From NCBI RefSeq assembly GCF_013141775.1, contig NZ_WHOB01000041.1:1-64000 (forward strand): a stretch of DNA of 64,000 nucleotides. The letters are read 5' to 3'. Below the pieces are notes generated by a model. The model searched no databases, was not told where the DNA came from, and was given only the letters and a program-made list of their open reading frames with translations. The stretch is from Paenibacillus phytohabitans. Lineage in GTDB: Bacteria; Bacillota; Bacilli; Paenibacillales; Paenibacillaceae. This document shows, piece after piece, positions 33,390 to 42,838 of the stretch. Each line of letters opens with the position of its first letter. Positions within the stretch are counted from its first letter, which is position 1. Position numbers and translations under genes: made by a program.

Positions 33390-34886
33390 ATGAAATATGT
33401 AATCGGTGTCGATCTCGGAACCAGCGCAGTGAAGACTGTATTGGTAGATCCCCAGGGCAAAGTTGCGTTCGAGCACTCTGAGGCTTATCCGCTCAGCAGA
33501 CCCCAGCCGAACTGGAGTGAGCAGAATCCGGAGGATTGGGTTAAAGGAACAATCGTCAGCCTGAAGCGGCTGATGGAGGTATCCGGTGTAGATTCTTCGC
33601 AAGTGGACGGAATCAGCTTCTCCGGTCAAATGCACGGACTGGTGCTCGTTGACGGCGAAGGTAAGGCTCTGCGTCCGGCGATCCTGTGGAACGATACACG
33701 CACAACAGCCCAGTGCCGCAAGATTGAGAAGACGCTTGGCGGCAAGCTGATCGAAATTGCCAGAAACCGCGCGCTGGAAGGCTTCACGCTTCCGAAGATT
33801 CTATGGGTTCAAGAGAACGAGCCGGAGGTAATGTCGCAGGCTGAGCTGTTCCTGCTGCCGAAGGATTATGTGCGTTACCGCCTGACCGGTGACTATGCTA
33901 TGGATTATTCAGACGCAGCCGGAACCCTGCTGCTCGACGTAGGCTCCAAGGAGTGGAGCCCGGAGATTGCCGAAGCCTTCGGTCTGCCGCTCTCTATCTG
34001 CCCTAGACTTGTGGAATCCTTCGAGCAGACCGGAACCCTGCTTCCGGAGATTGCCGAAGCTTCCGGATTGCTGCCTTCCACCAAGGTGTTCGCCGGTGGT
34101 GCAGACAATGCGTGCGGCGCACTCGGTGCCGGAATTCTGGGTGAAGGCCGGACGATGTGCAGTATCGGGACTTCCGGAGTCGTGTTGTCTTATGAGAGCA
34201 ACAAGGATCTTAACCTTGAAGGCAAAGTCCATTTCTTCAACCATAGTGAGAAGGATGCCTTCTATATCATGGGCGTTACACTGGCGGCGGGCCACAGTCT
34301 GACCTGGTTCAAGGAGACTTTTGCCGCTGAGAAGAGCTTCGACGAATTGCTCCAGGGCGTAAAAGAAATCCCGGCCGGAAGCAGCGGCCTCTTGTTCACA
34401 CCGTATATCAGCGGAGAACGTACACCGCATCCGGATGCGAACATCCGCGGCAGCTTCATCGGAATGGATTCCGGCCATACACTGTCCCACTTTACACGCG
34501 CTGTGCTGGAAGGCATCACCTTCTCGCTGCGTGAATCGATTGAGATTGTACGTGAATCCGGCAAAGAGATCACCGAGGTGGTGGCGATCGGCGGCGGCGC
34601 CAAGAATGAAGCCTGGCTGCAGATGCAGGCCGATATCTTCGGCGCTTCGATCATCAAGCTGGAGAGTGAGCAAGGTCCGGCGATGGGCGCGGCGATGCTC
34701 GCTGCTTACGGTGCCGGCTGGTTTGAATCGCTGGGAGCGTGCGCGGAAGCCTTCATCCGTCCGGCTGAAACCTACACTCCTAATGCAGAGCAGGCTGCAA
34801 TCTACGACGGAATCTTCGCCTTGTATCAGGAAGTTTACGGCCAGACCCGCGAGCTGAATGAGAAGCTGGCTTTGTATCGTAAATAA
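33390..34886 (+). CDS. xylB: Xylulokinase
   Basis: The protein has 498 residues from the ATG at 33390, which is preceded by AGGAGG and begins the family's MKYVIGVDLGTSAVK phosphate loop; the longer open frame upstream is only the repeat leader. FGGY-kinase marks include ISFSGQMHGLV, AILWNDTRT, the catalytic region GGADNACGALGAG and GGGAKNEAWLQMQADI. It phosphorylates D-xylulose to xylulose 5-phosphate for the pentose phosphate pathway. It lies downstream of xylA behind a terminator and a duplicated leader. Confidence 0.95.
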   Translation: MKYVIGVDLGTSAVKTVLVDPQGKVAFEHSEAYPLSRPQPNWSEQNPEDWVKGTIVSLKRLMEVSGVDSSQVDGISFSGQMHGLVLVDGEGKALRPAILWNDTRTTAQCRKIEKTLGGKLIEIARNRALEGFTLPKILWVQENEPEVMSQAELFLLPKDYVRYRLTGDYAMDYSDAAGTLLLDVGSKEWSPEIAEAFGLPLSICPRLVESFEQTGTLLPEIAEASGLLPSTKVFAGGADNACGALGAGILGEGRTMCSIGTSGVVLSYESNKDLNLEGKVHFFNHSEKDAFYIMGVTLAAGHSLTWFKETFAAEKSFDELLQGVKEIPAGSSGLLFTPYISGERTPHPDANIRGSFIGMDSGHTLSHFTRAVLEGITFSLRESIEIVRESGKEITEVVAIGGGAKNEAWLQMQADIFGASIIKLESEQGPAMGAAMLAAYGAGWFESLGACAEAFIRPAETYTPNAEQAAIYDGIFALYQEVYGQTRELNEKLALYRK

Positions 34887-35269
34887 TTTAGTGTAAAATA
34901 TAAACAATCATATAAAGAGTTAAATAACCACCTGTATAATTTTGAGTATTAAAAGACAATAAGAAGATGAGAGTGACGGAGTGGATTTTGAAACTGTAGG
35001 AGCGGTAGCGTCCGCCTGAAAGCTTTCCGCAGGAAAGCTCGCTCCGGAAGCATCATCAGTCTGCGGATTTCAACCGCGAACAGCGGTACAAATCAAGAAA
35101 TCTGCAGACGGGCAGCGGCCGGAAGTTCAAAATCCACGCAGTTACGGCCGCAGTCTCCATTGAAATTATCTCTAGTTCAATCAATACAGTCGTATATCCA
35201 GCACTTAATGTCTGCCATTCCTCACAGGGTGGCAGCTGTTTTCTTTTTAAATGAGGGGGTGAACCCATA
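34887..35269. other. Intergenic region xylB-yesN-like gene
   Basis: No gene is supported. It is mostly filled by the MITE-like element at 34981-35137. The rest is A/T-rich just after xylB and ends with the AGGGGGTGA site of the response regulator. No clear promoter could be assigned. Confidence 0.6.
34981..35137. repeat. MITE-like element with terminal inverted repeats
   Basis: The element starts GTGGATTTTGAAACT and ends AGTTCAAAATCCAC, near-perfect terminal inverted repeats of about 14 bases. Inside are palindromes such as AGCTTTCCGCAGGAAAGCT and ACCGCGAACAGCGGT. Part of its 3' half recurs inverted at about 52700-52770 and a short piece at about 1225-1262. It encodes nothing, as expected for a non-autonomous mobile element or REP-like sequence. 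Confidence 0.6.
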
Positions 35270-36826
35270 TTGATCAAAGTACTGATTGTAGATGATGAGC
35301 CCAAGCTAAGAGAAGGGATGCGGACGCTGATCCCCTGGGAAGAAGAGGGATACACCGTAGTGGCAACAGCGGCGAACGGATACGAAGCATTGGACAAGTT
35401 CCATGCGCTCGCGCCCGGCCTTGTGATTGCTGATATCCGCATGCCCGGGATGGACGGTCTGGAACTGATCTCCGAGCTCCGCAAAGAGAGCCCTAACTGC
35501 CATGTGCTGATTCTTAGCGGCTATGCCGACTTTGAATATGCCAAACGGGCGATTGCCTACCATATCGACGGTTATTTGCTTAAGCCGGTCGATGAGGAGG
35601 AATTGATCACCTATCTGCAGGAGCTGCGTGAGAAGATAAGCCTGGAAGAACGGATGATCGAATGGCAGTCCGGGGAGCCGGCGAAGACCGCCGAAGTGCT
35701 GCTGCGCGAGCTGCTGCAGCCGAAGGAAGGCGGAGAGGCTTCCGCAGAGGCTGCGGCTCAGCTGGGTCTTGAAGGATGCAGCTGCGAAGTGATCTTGCTG
35801 GAATTGAAAGGGCTTAACAAAGGGGAGGACAGCCGTGAGGAACAGGTGAAGAGCCTGATGGAGCGGCATTGGCTGGAGGAGGAAGAGCGCGGCTTATTCT
35901 TCACGCTTCCCCCGTATATGGGGATTCTTTTGAAGGAACCGCTTGCAAATGACAGTGCCCGGGAGTCGCTATGGCAGGAGCTGCATTATATTACAGCGAA
36001 GGAAGGACTGGAGTTTCAGGCCGCAGCAGGCGGTGCAGCGGGCAGCCCGGAAGAGGCGTTCCTGTCGTTCGCCACAGCACGTGCCCGGCTGGACGATGCT
36101 TTTTTCGGGCAGAAGGACACGCTGCTCAGCGGGAAGCCGGATAACTGGAATGAACCCGTGAAGAGGACCGGGGAATTCGAGGAGGAGCCGGACCCGGAGC
36201 GGGATGTGGAGGTACAGCTGCTGCTTGCGGTTGAGGCCGGAAGCGGTGAGGTGGCCCGCGGGCTTATAGGGCAAATCGTCCGCCAGCTGGTTCATGCCCG
36301 GCGCGAAGAAACTTATATCAAGGATAACCTGATGCGGATTGTCAGCAGTACCATTGCCCGCCTGGAGGCAGCGAATCCGGACATCCGTCCACTGATTGCC
36401 GGTCAAGCCTCGCCTATGGGTGAAATGTACAGCAGTGCTAACCTGCATGATGTGGAGCAGCTGGTATCAGCTTATATGGAGCAAATTTCCGGGCTGATCG
36501 GCAGCGGCGGGCGCGGAGATGAAATCAAGCGGATCACGGACCTGATCCAGCGCCGCTATAATGAGAATTTGAAGCTGGGCTCGCTTTCCGAAATTTTCAA
36601 CTATAATAGCGCGTATTTGGGCAAAATGTTCAAGAATCAGGTGGGAGAACACTTCAACACGTATCTGGATAAAGTCAGAATTGAGAAAGCCAAGCAGTTC
36701 CTGACCCAAGGCATGAAGGTCTATGAGGTTGCAGAGCGGGTCGGGTATATGAACTCCGATTATTTTAATGCAAAGTTCCGCAAATATGTCGGAGTATCCC
36801 CGTCGGCCTACCGCAAAGAGAATTAA
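35270..36826 (+). CDS. YesN-type response regulator (receiver plus AraC domain)
   Basis: The protein has 518 residues from a TTG preceded by AGGGGGTGA. The receiver domain spans 1-120 with VDDEP at 7-11 and phosphoacceptor Asp55 in IADIRMPGMDGLEL; the switch Lys is in YLLKPVDEEEL. A long middle region follows, and an AraC helix-turn-helix pair ends the protein (NLKLGSLSEIFNYNSAYLGKMF and VAERVGYMNSDYFNAKFRKYVG). It pairs with the YesM-type kinase gene downstream and probably activates the transporter and fucosidase genes beyond. A hairpin separates it from the kinase gene. Confidence 0.92.
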   Translation: MIKVLIVDDEPKLREGMRTLIPWEEEGYTVVATAANGYEALDKFHALAPGLVIADIRMPGMDGLELISELRKESPNCHVLILSGYADFEYAKRAIAYHIDGYLLKPVDEEELITYLQELREKISLEERMIEWQSGEPAKTAEVLLRELLQPKEGGEASAEAAAQLGLEGCSCEVILLELKGLNKGEDSREEQVKSLMERHWLEEEERGLFFTLPPYMGILLKEPLANDSARESLWQELHYITAKEGLEFQAAAGGAAGSPEEAFLSFATARARLDDAFFGQKDTLLSGKPDNWNEPVKRTGEFEEEPDPERDVEVQLLLAVEAGSGEVARGLIGQIVRQLVHARREETYIKDNLMRIVSSTIARLEAANPDIRPLIAGQASPMGEMYSSANLHDVEQLVSAYMEQISGLIGSGGRGDEIKRITDLIQRRYNENLKLGSLSEIFNYNSAYLGKMFKNQVGEHFNTYLDKVRIEKAKQFLTQGMKVYEVAERVGYMNSDYFNAKFRKYVGVSPSAYRKEN

Positions 36827-36912
36827 TATCCCGGCTGCCGGGCAGGCCCGCGAGCAGCATGGGCGGTTAGAACTGTGAACTTGCCGAACGTTCAGCGTGA
36901 GGCTTATGATAT

Positions 36913-36957
36913 ACAGGCTGTTCCCTATCTGCAGAGGATAAGGGGAGCAGCCTGTTT
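36913..36957 (+). terminator. Hairpin between response regulator and kinase genes
   Basis: ACAGGCTGTTCCC (36913-36925) pairs with GGGGAGCAGCCTGT (36942-36955), followed by TTTCC. The T tract is short, so some read-through to the kinase gene is likely. Confidence 0.6.
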
Positions 36958-36983
36958 TCCATTGAACGGAAGGGGGAAGTGTT

Positions 36984-38792
36984 ATTAAGAAGCTGGTGCG
37001 AATGATCAATAATATGAAGCTGAAATATAAGCTGATTTTTTTCTACATTATTGTCGTCATGATACCTGTGCTGATTGTTGGTATTATTCTTACAAACTAT
37101 TTTCGTGAGGGAGCCTTGAACAGAGCGATTGATCAGGCCACCAACAACGTGGAGAAGATCAAAAGCCAATTGTCCAGCAAGCTGCGTGTTCCGACGGATA
37201 TTTCTAATCTGCTCTATTTTGACGAGGATCTTGAGCGGCTGGTCACTACGCATTACCCGGATGCATTGGCGCTTACAAAGGCTTATTTGAATTACACGGA
37301 TATCCGTGTATATGTTCTGCGGTACCGGGAAATTTCTAATATCCGCTTTTTCATTGATAATCCGAGCCTGGTTGATGATATGTCGATTGCACCATTGACT
37401 CCGGAGCTGGAGTCGAGAGACTGGTACAAGAAGGCCATGCAGACCGGAGAGATTTACTGGATGTATATTCCCGACAAGGAGAAATATTTCAACAGCCCCA
37501 GAGGGACGATCAACAAGCTCAGCCTGATCCGTCAGGTGTACTACCGGGAATCCGGCAAATCCGGAATACTGATGGTGCAGGTTTCTCAGGATGAACTGAA
37601 TCAGATGCTCTATCAGGAGCCGTTCGATACGTTAATCATCGATGAGCAGGGTTATATTGTATCGGCCAATGATCCGCAGCTTGTAGGCAGCACAGTGGAT
37701 GATTTTGACATTGGCGTTGATGTGCAATTGCAGTCCAAGGGTGTGCTCAAAACCAGGGTGAAGGACAAGGATTCTTACGTCATTATTGATGAAATGTCTC
37801 CTGAGCTGAGCAGCAGCAAGCTGAAGATCATCTCTATATTTGAAACGAAAAGCATTCTGAGCGATGCCAATAATGTCAGCAAGCTGGGCCTCCTGATCGT
37901 TATTGGTGTGCTGCTGGTTGCCCTTGTGTTTGTATACACCATCTCCCTGCTGACCACCAACCGTCTGCTGCGCCTGAGCCGCCAGCTGAATCAGGTAGCC
38001 CTTGGCAATCTGAATATCGTCTCCCGGATTGACGGGACGGATGAGATCGGCCAGCTGTCGCGGCAATTCAATTACATGGTGGCAAGTATTAACCGGCTGA
38101 TCACCCAGGTGATTGAGAGCAATGAGAAGAACAGTGCACTGGAGATCGCCCAGCGGGAGATCAAATTAAAAATGATGGCGAGCCAGATCCATCCGCATTT
38201 CCTGTTCAACGCACTGGAATCGATCCGCATGAATGCGCATCTTAAGGGCGAGAAGGAGCTTGCGAACATCGTCAGACTACTCGGTAAGCTTATGCGCAAG
38301 AACCTCGAAGTAGGCCGCGAACGGGCGCCGATCAAGGAAGAAGTAGAGATGATCCGCTCTTATCTGGAGATCCAGAAGTTCCGGTATGAGGACAGGCTGG
38401 AGTATGAGATTAAATTTGACCCTAGAGCAGCTGAAATCATGATCCCGCCGCTCATTATCCAGCCGCTTGTAGAGAATTCCGTAGTCCACGGGCTGGAGAA
38501 CAAGCAAGGTACCGTTCATGTCAATGTCAGTATAACACTGGATGAGAACCAGGAGGTTCAGGTGCTTGTGACAGATGACGGCATCGGCATGAAGGAGGAA
38601 AGGCTGTCCGAGATCGTGGATGTGATTAGCAAAGTGGAGGAAGAGGAACGGGGACGGATCGGCCTGCGCAATGTGCATCAGAGACTGACTCTATATTACG
38701 GAGAGGAGCATGGTCTGAGAATTACAAGCCGATCAGGTGAAGGTACTGAGATAGCGTTTTCTATTCCCGTTGAAAGCGAGTTCAAGTCTTAA
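36984..38792 (+). CDS. YesM-type sensor histidine kinase (probable ATT start)
   Basis: The 602-residue call uses an ATT at 36984, because AGGGGGAA lies five to eight bases upstream and the resulting IKKLVRMINNMKLKYK is typical of the family; GTG at 36996 and ATG at 37002 lie too far from that site. Two membrane helices (about 16-37 and 295-318) flank a Cache-type outer sensor. HAMP follows, then a His-kinase domain with QIHPHFLFNALESIRM (phosphorylated His), PPLIIQPLVENSVVHGL (N box) and DDGIGM (G box). It senses an external sugar or envelope signal and phosphorylates the upstream regulator. Confidence 0.9.
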   Translation: MKKLVRMINNMKLKYKLIFFYIIVVMIPVLIVGIILTNYFREGALNRAIDQATNNVEKIKSQLSSKLRVPTDISNLLYFDEDLERLVTTHYPDALALTKAYLNYTDIRVYVLRYREISNIRFFIDNPSLVDDMSIAPLTPELESRDWYKKAMQTGEIYWMYIPDKEKYFNSPRGTINKLSLIRQVYYRESGKSGILMVQVSQDELNQMLYQEPFDTLIIDEQGYIVSANDPQLVGSTVDDFDIGVDVQLQSKGVLKTRVKDKDSYVIIDEMSPELSSSKLKIISIFETKSILSDANNVSKLGLLIVIGVLLVALVFVYTISLLTTNRLLRLSRQLNQVALGNLNIVSRIDGTDEIGQLSRQFNYMVASINRLITQVIESNEKNSALEIAQREIKLKMMASQIHPHFLFNALESIRMNAHLKGEKELANIVRLLGKLMRKNLEVGRERAPIKEEVEMIRSYLEIQKFRYEDRLEYEIKFDPRAAEIMIPPLIIQPLVENSVVHGLENKQGTVHVNVSITLDENQEVQVLVTDDGIGMKEERLSEIVDVISKVEEEERGRIGLRNVHQRLTLYYGEEHGLRITSRSGEGTEIAFSIPVESEFKS

Positions 38793-38885
38793 GCAGCGCG
38801 GCCTGGGAGAATCTCTAATTTAGACAGGATTTTACGTGAAATCTGTTGGGTATTCTCTCCCGGGGTGCTGCGGTAAGATAAGACT
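38793..38885 (+). other. Structured spacer between kinase and permease genes
   Basis: GCAGC (38793-38797) can pair with GCTGC near 38867 and GGGAGAAT near 38807 with ATTCTCTCCC near 38850, while GATTT pairs with AAATC inside. The nested hairpin has no T tract, so it is unlikely to be a terminator. It may be an RNA processing or stability element between unequally expressed genes. Confidence 0.4.
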
Positions 38886-38905
38886 ATAAAAACGAAGGGG
38901 GAATA

Positions 38906-39892
38906 ATGATCGTGAAAGCGCTCACTGAAAACGGTGTTACAGCAAATGAAAGCGTAACCCCCCGCCCACCTGCGAAACGGAATAGTGGATTTTGGAAAAG
39001 CGTACTGCAGCAAAAGTACTTATATCTGATGTCTCTTCCATTCGTGATCTGGGTATTTATTTTCAGCTATGTACCCATATGGGGATGGTTGATGGCATTC
39101 CAAAATTATAAGCCGGCTAAGACATTCGGCGAACAGAAGTGGGTTGGACTGGATAACTTCAAGGAGTTGTTCCATGACGAACGTTTCTATCTCGTATTAA
39201 GAAATACCCTGTCCATGAGCATCCTCGGGCTGATCTTTGGTTTCGTGGTTCCCATTACGTTTGCTATCATGCTCAATGAGCTGCGGGGGAGTATTTTCAA
39301 GAGAACGGTTCAAACCGTATCTTATCTGCCTCACTTTGTCTCCTGGGTCGTTGTAGGCGGGATTGTCTACAAGACACTCGCGATCGACGGAGGAATCGTG
39401 AACGATTTGCTGATGTGGTTACATATCACTGATGAGCCAATCCAATTCATGGCCCAAGGTAAATATTTCTGGGGAATTTTGACTGCATCCGATATATGGA
39501 AAGAAACAGGCTGGGGTGCAATCATCTATTTGGCAGCGATTACAGGGATCGATAAAGAGCTGTACGAAGCCGCAAAAGTGGATGGTGCAGGAAGAATTAA
39601 GCAGGCATTCAATATTACCTTGCCGGGTATCCGTTCAACCGTTATGGTGCTGCTCATTATGAATATCGGCCATCTGATCGGTATCGGCTTCGAGAAACAG
39701 TTCCAGCTGCAGAACAACCTGGTCACCGATTATTCGGAAGTGCTGGATTTGTATGCGCTTAAGTATGGTATTCAGATCATGCGGTTCTCTTATGGTACTG
39801 CAATAAGTATGTTCACCTCCGTAGTCAGTGTAATCCTGCTGTTCGCGGCTAACGGTCTGATGAAGAAATTCACTAAAGAAAGCATTATGTAA
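38906..39892 (+). CDS. ABC transporter permease, LplB type (second importer)
   Basis: The 328-residue protein has a Pro-rich basic start, about six membrane helices and the EAA loop EAAKVDGAGRIKQAFNITLPG at about 216-236. It is the LplB-type partner of the next permease and lipoprotein. GAAGGGGG precedes the ATG. It differs clearly from the importer at 3781, so the two probably carry different cargo. Downstream GH95 suggests fucose-containing oligosaccharides. Confidence 0.9.
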   Translation: MIVKALTENGVTANESVTPRPPAKRNSGFWKSVLQQKYLYLMSLPFVIWVFIFSYVPIWGWLMAFQNYKPAKTFGEQKWVGLDNFKELFHDERFYLVLRNTLSMSILGLIFGFVVPITFAIMLNELRGSIFKRTVQTVSYLPHFVSWVVVGGIVYKTLAIDGGIVNDLLMWLHITDEPIQFMAQGKYFWGILTASDIWKETGWGAIIYLAAITGIDKELYEAAKVDGAGRIKQAFNITLPGIRSTVMVLLIMNIGHLIGIGFEKQFQLQNNLVTDYSEVLDLYALKYGIQIMRFSYGTAISMFTSVVSVILLFAANGLMKKFTKESIM

Positions 39893-39906
39893 GGAGGGGA
39901 CCATAA

Positions 39907-40806
39907 ATGGGTGGCAAAGCATTTCAAATGACAAAAGGTGAGCGTGCATTCGACATCTTTCTGTACACTGCTCTTACATTAATCATGATTGTGACGTTGT
40001 ATCCCTTCCTGAACGTACTGGCGATTTCTTTCAATGAATCTACAGATACCGTTCGGGGCGGCATCTATATCTTCCCGAGAGCCTGGACGCTTGAGAATTA
40101 CCAGCGGATCTTCAGCTATACCGGCCTGATTCAGGGCTTCAAGATATCTATTCTGCGTACCCTTTCAGGTACACTTCTGGGTCTGATCAGTGCTTCCATG
40201 CTGGCCTTTACGCTCAGCCGTCCGGAATTCAGAGCGAGAAAATTCATCTCGACTTTCCTGGCCCTGACAATGTATTTCTCCGGCGGTATGGTACCTATGT
40301 ACATTCTGATGAAAGATTTGAATCTGATCGGAACGTTCTGGATTTACATCCTTCCGGGTATGGTATCCGCATTTAACGTCTTCATTATCCGTTCCTTTAT
40401 GGACGGGCTGCCATTTGCTCTTCAGGAATCCGCCAAGCTGGACGGTGCGAATGACTTTATGATTTTCTATAAGATCATCCTTCCGCTCTGTAAACCGGTA
40501 CTGGCAACCATCGCGCTGTTCCTGGCCGTTGGCCAATGGAATGAATGGTTCACAACGTATCTGTATAACGGTAACAAGCCGCATTTGACTACATTGCAGT
40601 ATGAGCTGATGAAGGTATTGTCGTCTACCAATCAGGGCAGCGGCATGGTGAATGCGAACGATATGGCGCGGCAGATGGCGCAGATTTCACCTGAATCGAT
40701 CAAGATGGCGATTACGATTGTCGTAACTGTACCTATTCTGGTTGTATATCCGTTCCTGCAAAAGTACTTCGTAGGCGGTATGACGCTGGGTGCAGTTAAA
40801 GCGTAA
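39907..40806 (+). CDS. ABC transporter permease, YtcP type (second importer)
   Basis: The 299-residue membrane protein has six hydrophobic segments and the loop ESAKLDGANDFMIFYKIILPL at about 178-198 in place of EAA, with the C-terminus LQKYFVGGMTLGAVKA typical of YtcP. It begins 14 bases after its partner with an AAGGAGGGG site. It completes the membrane channel of the second carbohydrate importer; the ATPase is not encoded nearby. Confidence 0.9.
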   Translation: MGGKAFQMTKGERAFDIFLYTALTLIMIVTLYPFLNVLAISFNESTDTVRGGIYIFPRAWTLENYQRIFSYTGLIQGFKISILRTLSGTLLGLISASMLAFTLSRPEFRARKFISTFLALTMYFSGGMVPMYILMKDLNLIGTFWIYILPGMVSAFNVFIIRSFMDGLPFALQESAKLDGANDFMIFYKIILPLCKPVLATIALFLAVGQWNEWFTTYLYNGNKPHLTTLQYELMKVLSSTNQGSGMVNANDMARQMAQISPESIKMAITIVVTVPILVVYPFLQKYFVGGMTLGAVKA

Positions 40807-40915
40807 GCCTGGCAATAGATTGAAATGGAACAGCTGCCTGGTTCAGTGCAGGATCAGGCGGCTATCCAATCTCAGGGTTATTGTTAAATAGTGGAATTTA
40901 TATTTATAGTAGTTT

Positions 40916-40929
40916 TGCAAGCGTTCACA
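40916..40929 (+). promoter_or_regulatory. cre-like site upstream of the second binding lipoprotein
   Basis: TGCAAGCGTTCACA fits the cre consensus at all but the third position. It lies 66 bases before the lipoprotein start in a 189-base gap, so this gene may have its own promoter under catabolite control. Confidence 0.5.
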
Positions 40930-40995
40930 ATGGTATATTCAGGTCAATCCTGATATGCATAGATGAAACATACTAATTTACAAGGGGGATATACA

Positions 40996-42741
40996 ATGAA
41001 TCGCAAGAGTACCAAAACAATCTTTACACTCATGCTTATGAGCTCTATGCTGATCGCCGGTTGTGGAGGCAATAACAATAATGCGGCCAACAACACGACA
41101 TCTAACAACACAGGAAACACACCTGCAGCCAGTAATGCAGCAGCAGATGATACCGCATTAGATACTTCTCCGTTCACGATCTCTTTCTTCGGCGGTGACG
41201 CCAGCCCGAACTGGAACAAAATGCAGGATGAAGTCGGTAAAGCCATTACTGAAAAAACAGGTGTTACTATTGAAGCTGAATTTGATGTAGGCAGCGGCGG
41301 CGGCGACCAAAAAATCCCGATGATGGCTGCCAGCGGCGACGTGCCTGATCTGATCTTCGCCAAAGGAAACTTGAGCACCCTGGTGGATGCCGGCCTGATT
41401 ATTGATATGACGGAACTGATTGATAAATATGCTCCGAACCTCAAGAAGGTCTATGGCGAAAACATGGGCCGTCTGAAATACAGCCTGGATGACCAAGCGA
41501 TCTATCAGATTCCTACGAATATGGGTGTCGGCCAACAAGCCTTCGACGCTACAGGCGGATTTGAAATTCAGCACCGTGTATTGAAGGAACTGGGCTATCC
41601 TGAAGTGAAAACACTGGCAGATTATGAGAAAGTACTGAAGGATTATGTGGCTCTGCATCCGGAAACCGATGGTCAGCCGACAATTCCATTGACGCTGAAC
41701 GCTGATGACTGGAAAATCATGATCACCGTTACGAACCCGGCCTTCACTACAACAGGTGCACCGGATGATGGCGAGTATTATGTAGATCCTGAGACCTATG
41801 AAGCACAGCTGCACTACAAACGTCCGGCAGAAAAAGAATATTTCCGCTGGTTGAACGGAATGTACGCTCAAGGTCTGCTTGATAAGGATACCTTCGTACA
41901 AAAAGACGATCAATACAAAGCTAAAGTTGCCAGCGGCCGTGTACTCGGTCTGATCTCCCAGGAGTGGGAATACTCCGATGGTGAGAATGCTCTGAAGGCA
42001 GCCGGTAAAGATGAGTATACTTACGGTCACTTCCCAGTAACCCTGTCCGATGAGTATAAAGATCATTCCTTCATGCAGACAGGTATCGACGGCTATGGCC
42101 TTGCGATTACTACTGCAGCCAAAGACCCTGTCCGGATCATCAAATGGCTGGACTGGATGTCCTCCGATGAAGGTCAGATTCTGAGAACCTGGGGTATTGA
42201 AGGCACGCACTACACTGTAAATGCAGATGGTAAACGCGAAGTTCTTCCTGAAATCAGCGACGGATTAGCTAACGATACTGCAAACACCCAGAAAAAAACC
42301 GGGATTGGCCAGTACCTTATCTTCGGTGCACGTTATGGTGATGGTGTGAAGGATTCCACTGACAACTACTACACTACAAGCTTCCCGGATCAGATCGTAG
42401 CTTCTTACTCCGATGCTGAGAAGGAATCACTTGCCGGATACAAGGCTACTACATGGAAAGATTTGTTCCCTAAAGAAGATGAATTCCCGATCAAAGAAAC
42501 AGGCGCCCTGTACAACCTGCCGGTTCCAACTGACGGTCAATATCAGGTAATCTACAAGAAGACACAGGATATCATCCGCAAACGTATTCCTGAAGCCATC
42601 CTGTCGAAACCGGCAGACTTTGATAAAGTGTATGACGCCTTCCTGGCAGAGCTGGATAAAGCCGGCGCTCAGGATATGGAAAAAGAATTCACAGAGCTCG
42701 TGAAAAAGAGAGTAACCCTGTGGACAGGTAAAACGTTCTAA
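40996..42741 (+). CDS. Carbohydrate ABC transporter substrate-binding lipoprotein (second importer)
   Basis: The protein has 581 residues from the ATG at 40996, which follows AAGGGGG; a longer frame from 40963 lacks a site. The signal ends in LIAGC with lipidated Cys23, followed by an Asn/Ala-rich linker and a large solute-binding domain. Codon use is more biased than in neighbouring genes, in line with the high expression normal for binding proteins. It has its own cre-like site and ends before a terminator. The ligand is probably an oligosaccharide cut by the GH95 enzyme downstream. Confidence 0.92.
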   Translation: MNRKSTKTIFTLMLMSSMLIAGCGGNNNNAANNTTSNNTGNTPAASNAAADDTALDTSPFTISFFGGDASPNWNKMQDEVGKAITEKTGVTIEAEFDVGSGGGDQKIPMMAASGDVPDLIFAKGNLSTLVDAGLIIDMTELIDKYAPNLKKVYGENMGRLKYSLDDQAIYQIPTNMGVGQQAFDATGGFEIQHRVLKELGYPEVKTLADYEKVLKDYVALHPETDGQPTIPLTLNADDWKIMITVTNPAFTTTGAPDDGEYYVDPETYEAQLHYKRPAEKEYFRWLNGMYAQGLLDKDTFVQKDDQYKAKVASGRVLGLISQEWEYSDGENALKAAGKDEYTYGHFPVTLSDEYKDHSFMQTGIDGYGLAITTAAKDPVRIIKWLDWMSSDEGQILRTWGIEGTHYTVNADGKREVLPEISDGLANDTANTQKKTGIGQYLIFGARYGDGVKDSTDNYYTTSFPDQIVASYSDAEKESLAGYKATTWKDLFPKEDEFPIKETGALYNLPVPTDGQYQVIYKKTQDIIRKRIPEAILSKPADFDKVYDAFLAELDKAGAQDMEKEFTELVKKRVTLWTGKTF

Positions 42742-42774
42742 TCAATAATGGGATGTAGGTCATTCCATACAGCG

Positions 42775-42801
42775 AAGGCCCGACTTAGGTCAGGGCCTTT
42801 T
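42775..42801 (+). terminator. Terminator after the second binding lipoprotein
   Basis: AAGGCCCGAC pairs with GTCAGGGCCTT around a short loop, with one bulge, followed by TTTTG. It separates the abundant lipoprotein from the GH95 gene. Confidence 0.75.
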
Positions 42802-42838
42802 GCCGTACTCAGATATTATTACGGAGGGCGAGAAGCGA

